A DNA stretch of 5,634 bases from Eubacterium sp. (lineage in GTDB: Bacteria > Bacillota > Clostridia > Lachnospirales > Lachnospiraceae). This document shows positions 5,379-5,634 of this stretch, in pieces. The position numbers and the translations under genes are program-made. The notes beneath the pieces are model-generated. The model was given only the letters and a program-made list of their open reading frames with translations. It ran no database searches and had not been told where the DNA came from. The stretch covers positions 1-5,634 of the forward strand of contig JAFZXD010000084.1 of the NCBI GenBank assembly GCA_017616955.1. The letters are read 5' to 3'. Each line of letters begins with the position of its first letter. Within the stretch, counting starts at the first letter, position 1.

Positions 5379-5634
5379 CTAGTCCAATTCCGGATATTTT
5401 TTCTTAACTGAATTTTTAAAATTCCTAACCGCTTCTTCGTATGTCAGTTCCTGTTGAATGTAACCCTTCATCTCCCCCAAGAAAGAATTGTTACATCCCT
5501 GATCATACTTCGAAAGGTTGTCTATCTTTATCCTATCTGCTCCCTTCACAAATAATCCTATCGGATTCTGACCTCCCAATGACTTGAATGAGTATGAATC
5601 ATCCGTAGCCGCTGCTTTCATGGCCGGGATATTA
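5379..5634 (-). CDS. ABC-transporter extracellular sugar-binding protein, C-terminal end (runs off right edge)
   Basis: The frame is open from the right edge to a TAG at 5379, giving about 85 residues. An internal ATG at 5621 lacks a ribosome binding site, and the frame reads on upstream as N-I-P-A, so the true start lies outside. The ending is typical of family-1 solute-binding lipoproteins, which capture sugars outside the membrane and pass them to an ABC permease: an NPIGLFVKGAD segment, then GEMKGYIQQELTYEEAVRNF, then a final SVKKKYPELD. These proteins usually close with an aromatic-rich 'tyrosine, glutamate, alanine, phenylalanine ... KYPEL' helix like this one. The signal peptide, lipobox and ligand-binding residues are not visible, so the sugar cannot be named. 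The permease genes are not in this window. The next gene downstream is the kinase, 69 bases on. Confidence 0.8.
   Translation of the reverse strand, partial: NIPAMKAAATDDSYSFKSLGGQNPIGLFVKGADRIKIDNLSKYDQGCNNSFLGEMKGYIQQELTYEEAVRNFKNSVKKKYPELD

Overview
The window looks like chromosomal DNA from a low-GC, anaerobic Clostridia-type Firmicute, most likely a member of the Lachnospiraceae. The reasons are the AT-rich sequence, AGGAGG-type ribosome binding sites, the MEP isoprenoid pathway (ispF), a QueH-type rather than QueG-type queuosine enzyme, an Hsp33 close to the clostridial form, a membrane protein resembling the DUF6106 family, and the end of a family-1 sugar-binding lipoprotein. The genus cannot be fixed from this window. 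I see no phage, transposon, CRISPR, tRNA or rRNA signal.

Layout from right to left, since nearly everything is on the minus strand. (1) The C-terminal end of an ABC-transporter sugar-binding protein (5379-5634) enters from the right edge. (2) After 69 bases with a plausible promoter comes a 600-residue cytosolic Ser/Thr protein kinase (3507-5309), with an N-terminal four-cysteine zinc ribbon and a long Pro-rich tail. It is followed by a strong intrinsic terminator. (3) Just past that terminator a good sigma-70 promoter (TTGCCA-17-TATACT) starts a tight three-gene unit: a six-span DUF308/HdeD-like membrane protein, ispF, and a two-span DUF6106-like membrane protein. (4) A small plus-strand gene for an unrecognised 77-residue Tyr-rich protein (1397-1630) has its own promoter (TTGACC-17-TATACT), a perfect ribosome binding site and its own hairpin terminator. 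(5) Divergent from it, queH and hslO (Hsp33) run off the left edge as a pair only 8 bases apart.

Working together: queH (tRNA queuosine) and hslO (redox-activated holdase) are probably co-transcribed; both proteins depend on reactive cysteines. The DUF308-ispF-DUF6106 unit places an isoprenoid enzyme between two membrane proteins of unknown role. The kinase appears to be a single-gene unit. Its tail carries two copies of an E-Q-x-T-x-I-L-R-x3-E-A-A motif whose Thr and +3 Leu fit what FHA domains bind when the Thr is phosphorylated. The best leads are this kinase tail, the orphan 77-residue protein, and the 9-base tandem repeat with a Cys-Cys-Cys-Lys end on IspF. I saw no clear evidence of an entirely new multi-gene system. 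There is no gene-free stretch longer than about 115 bases.
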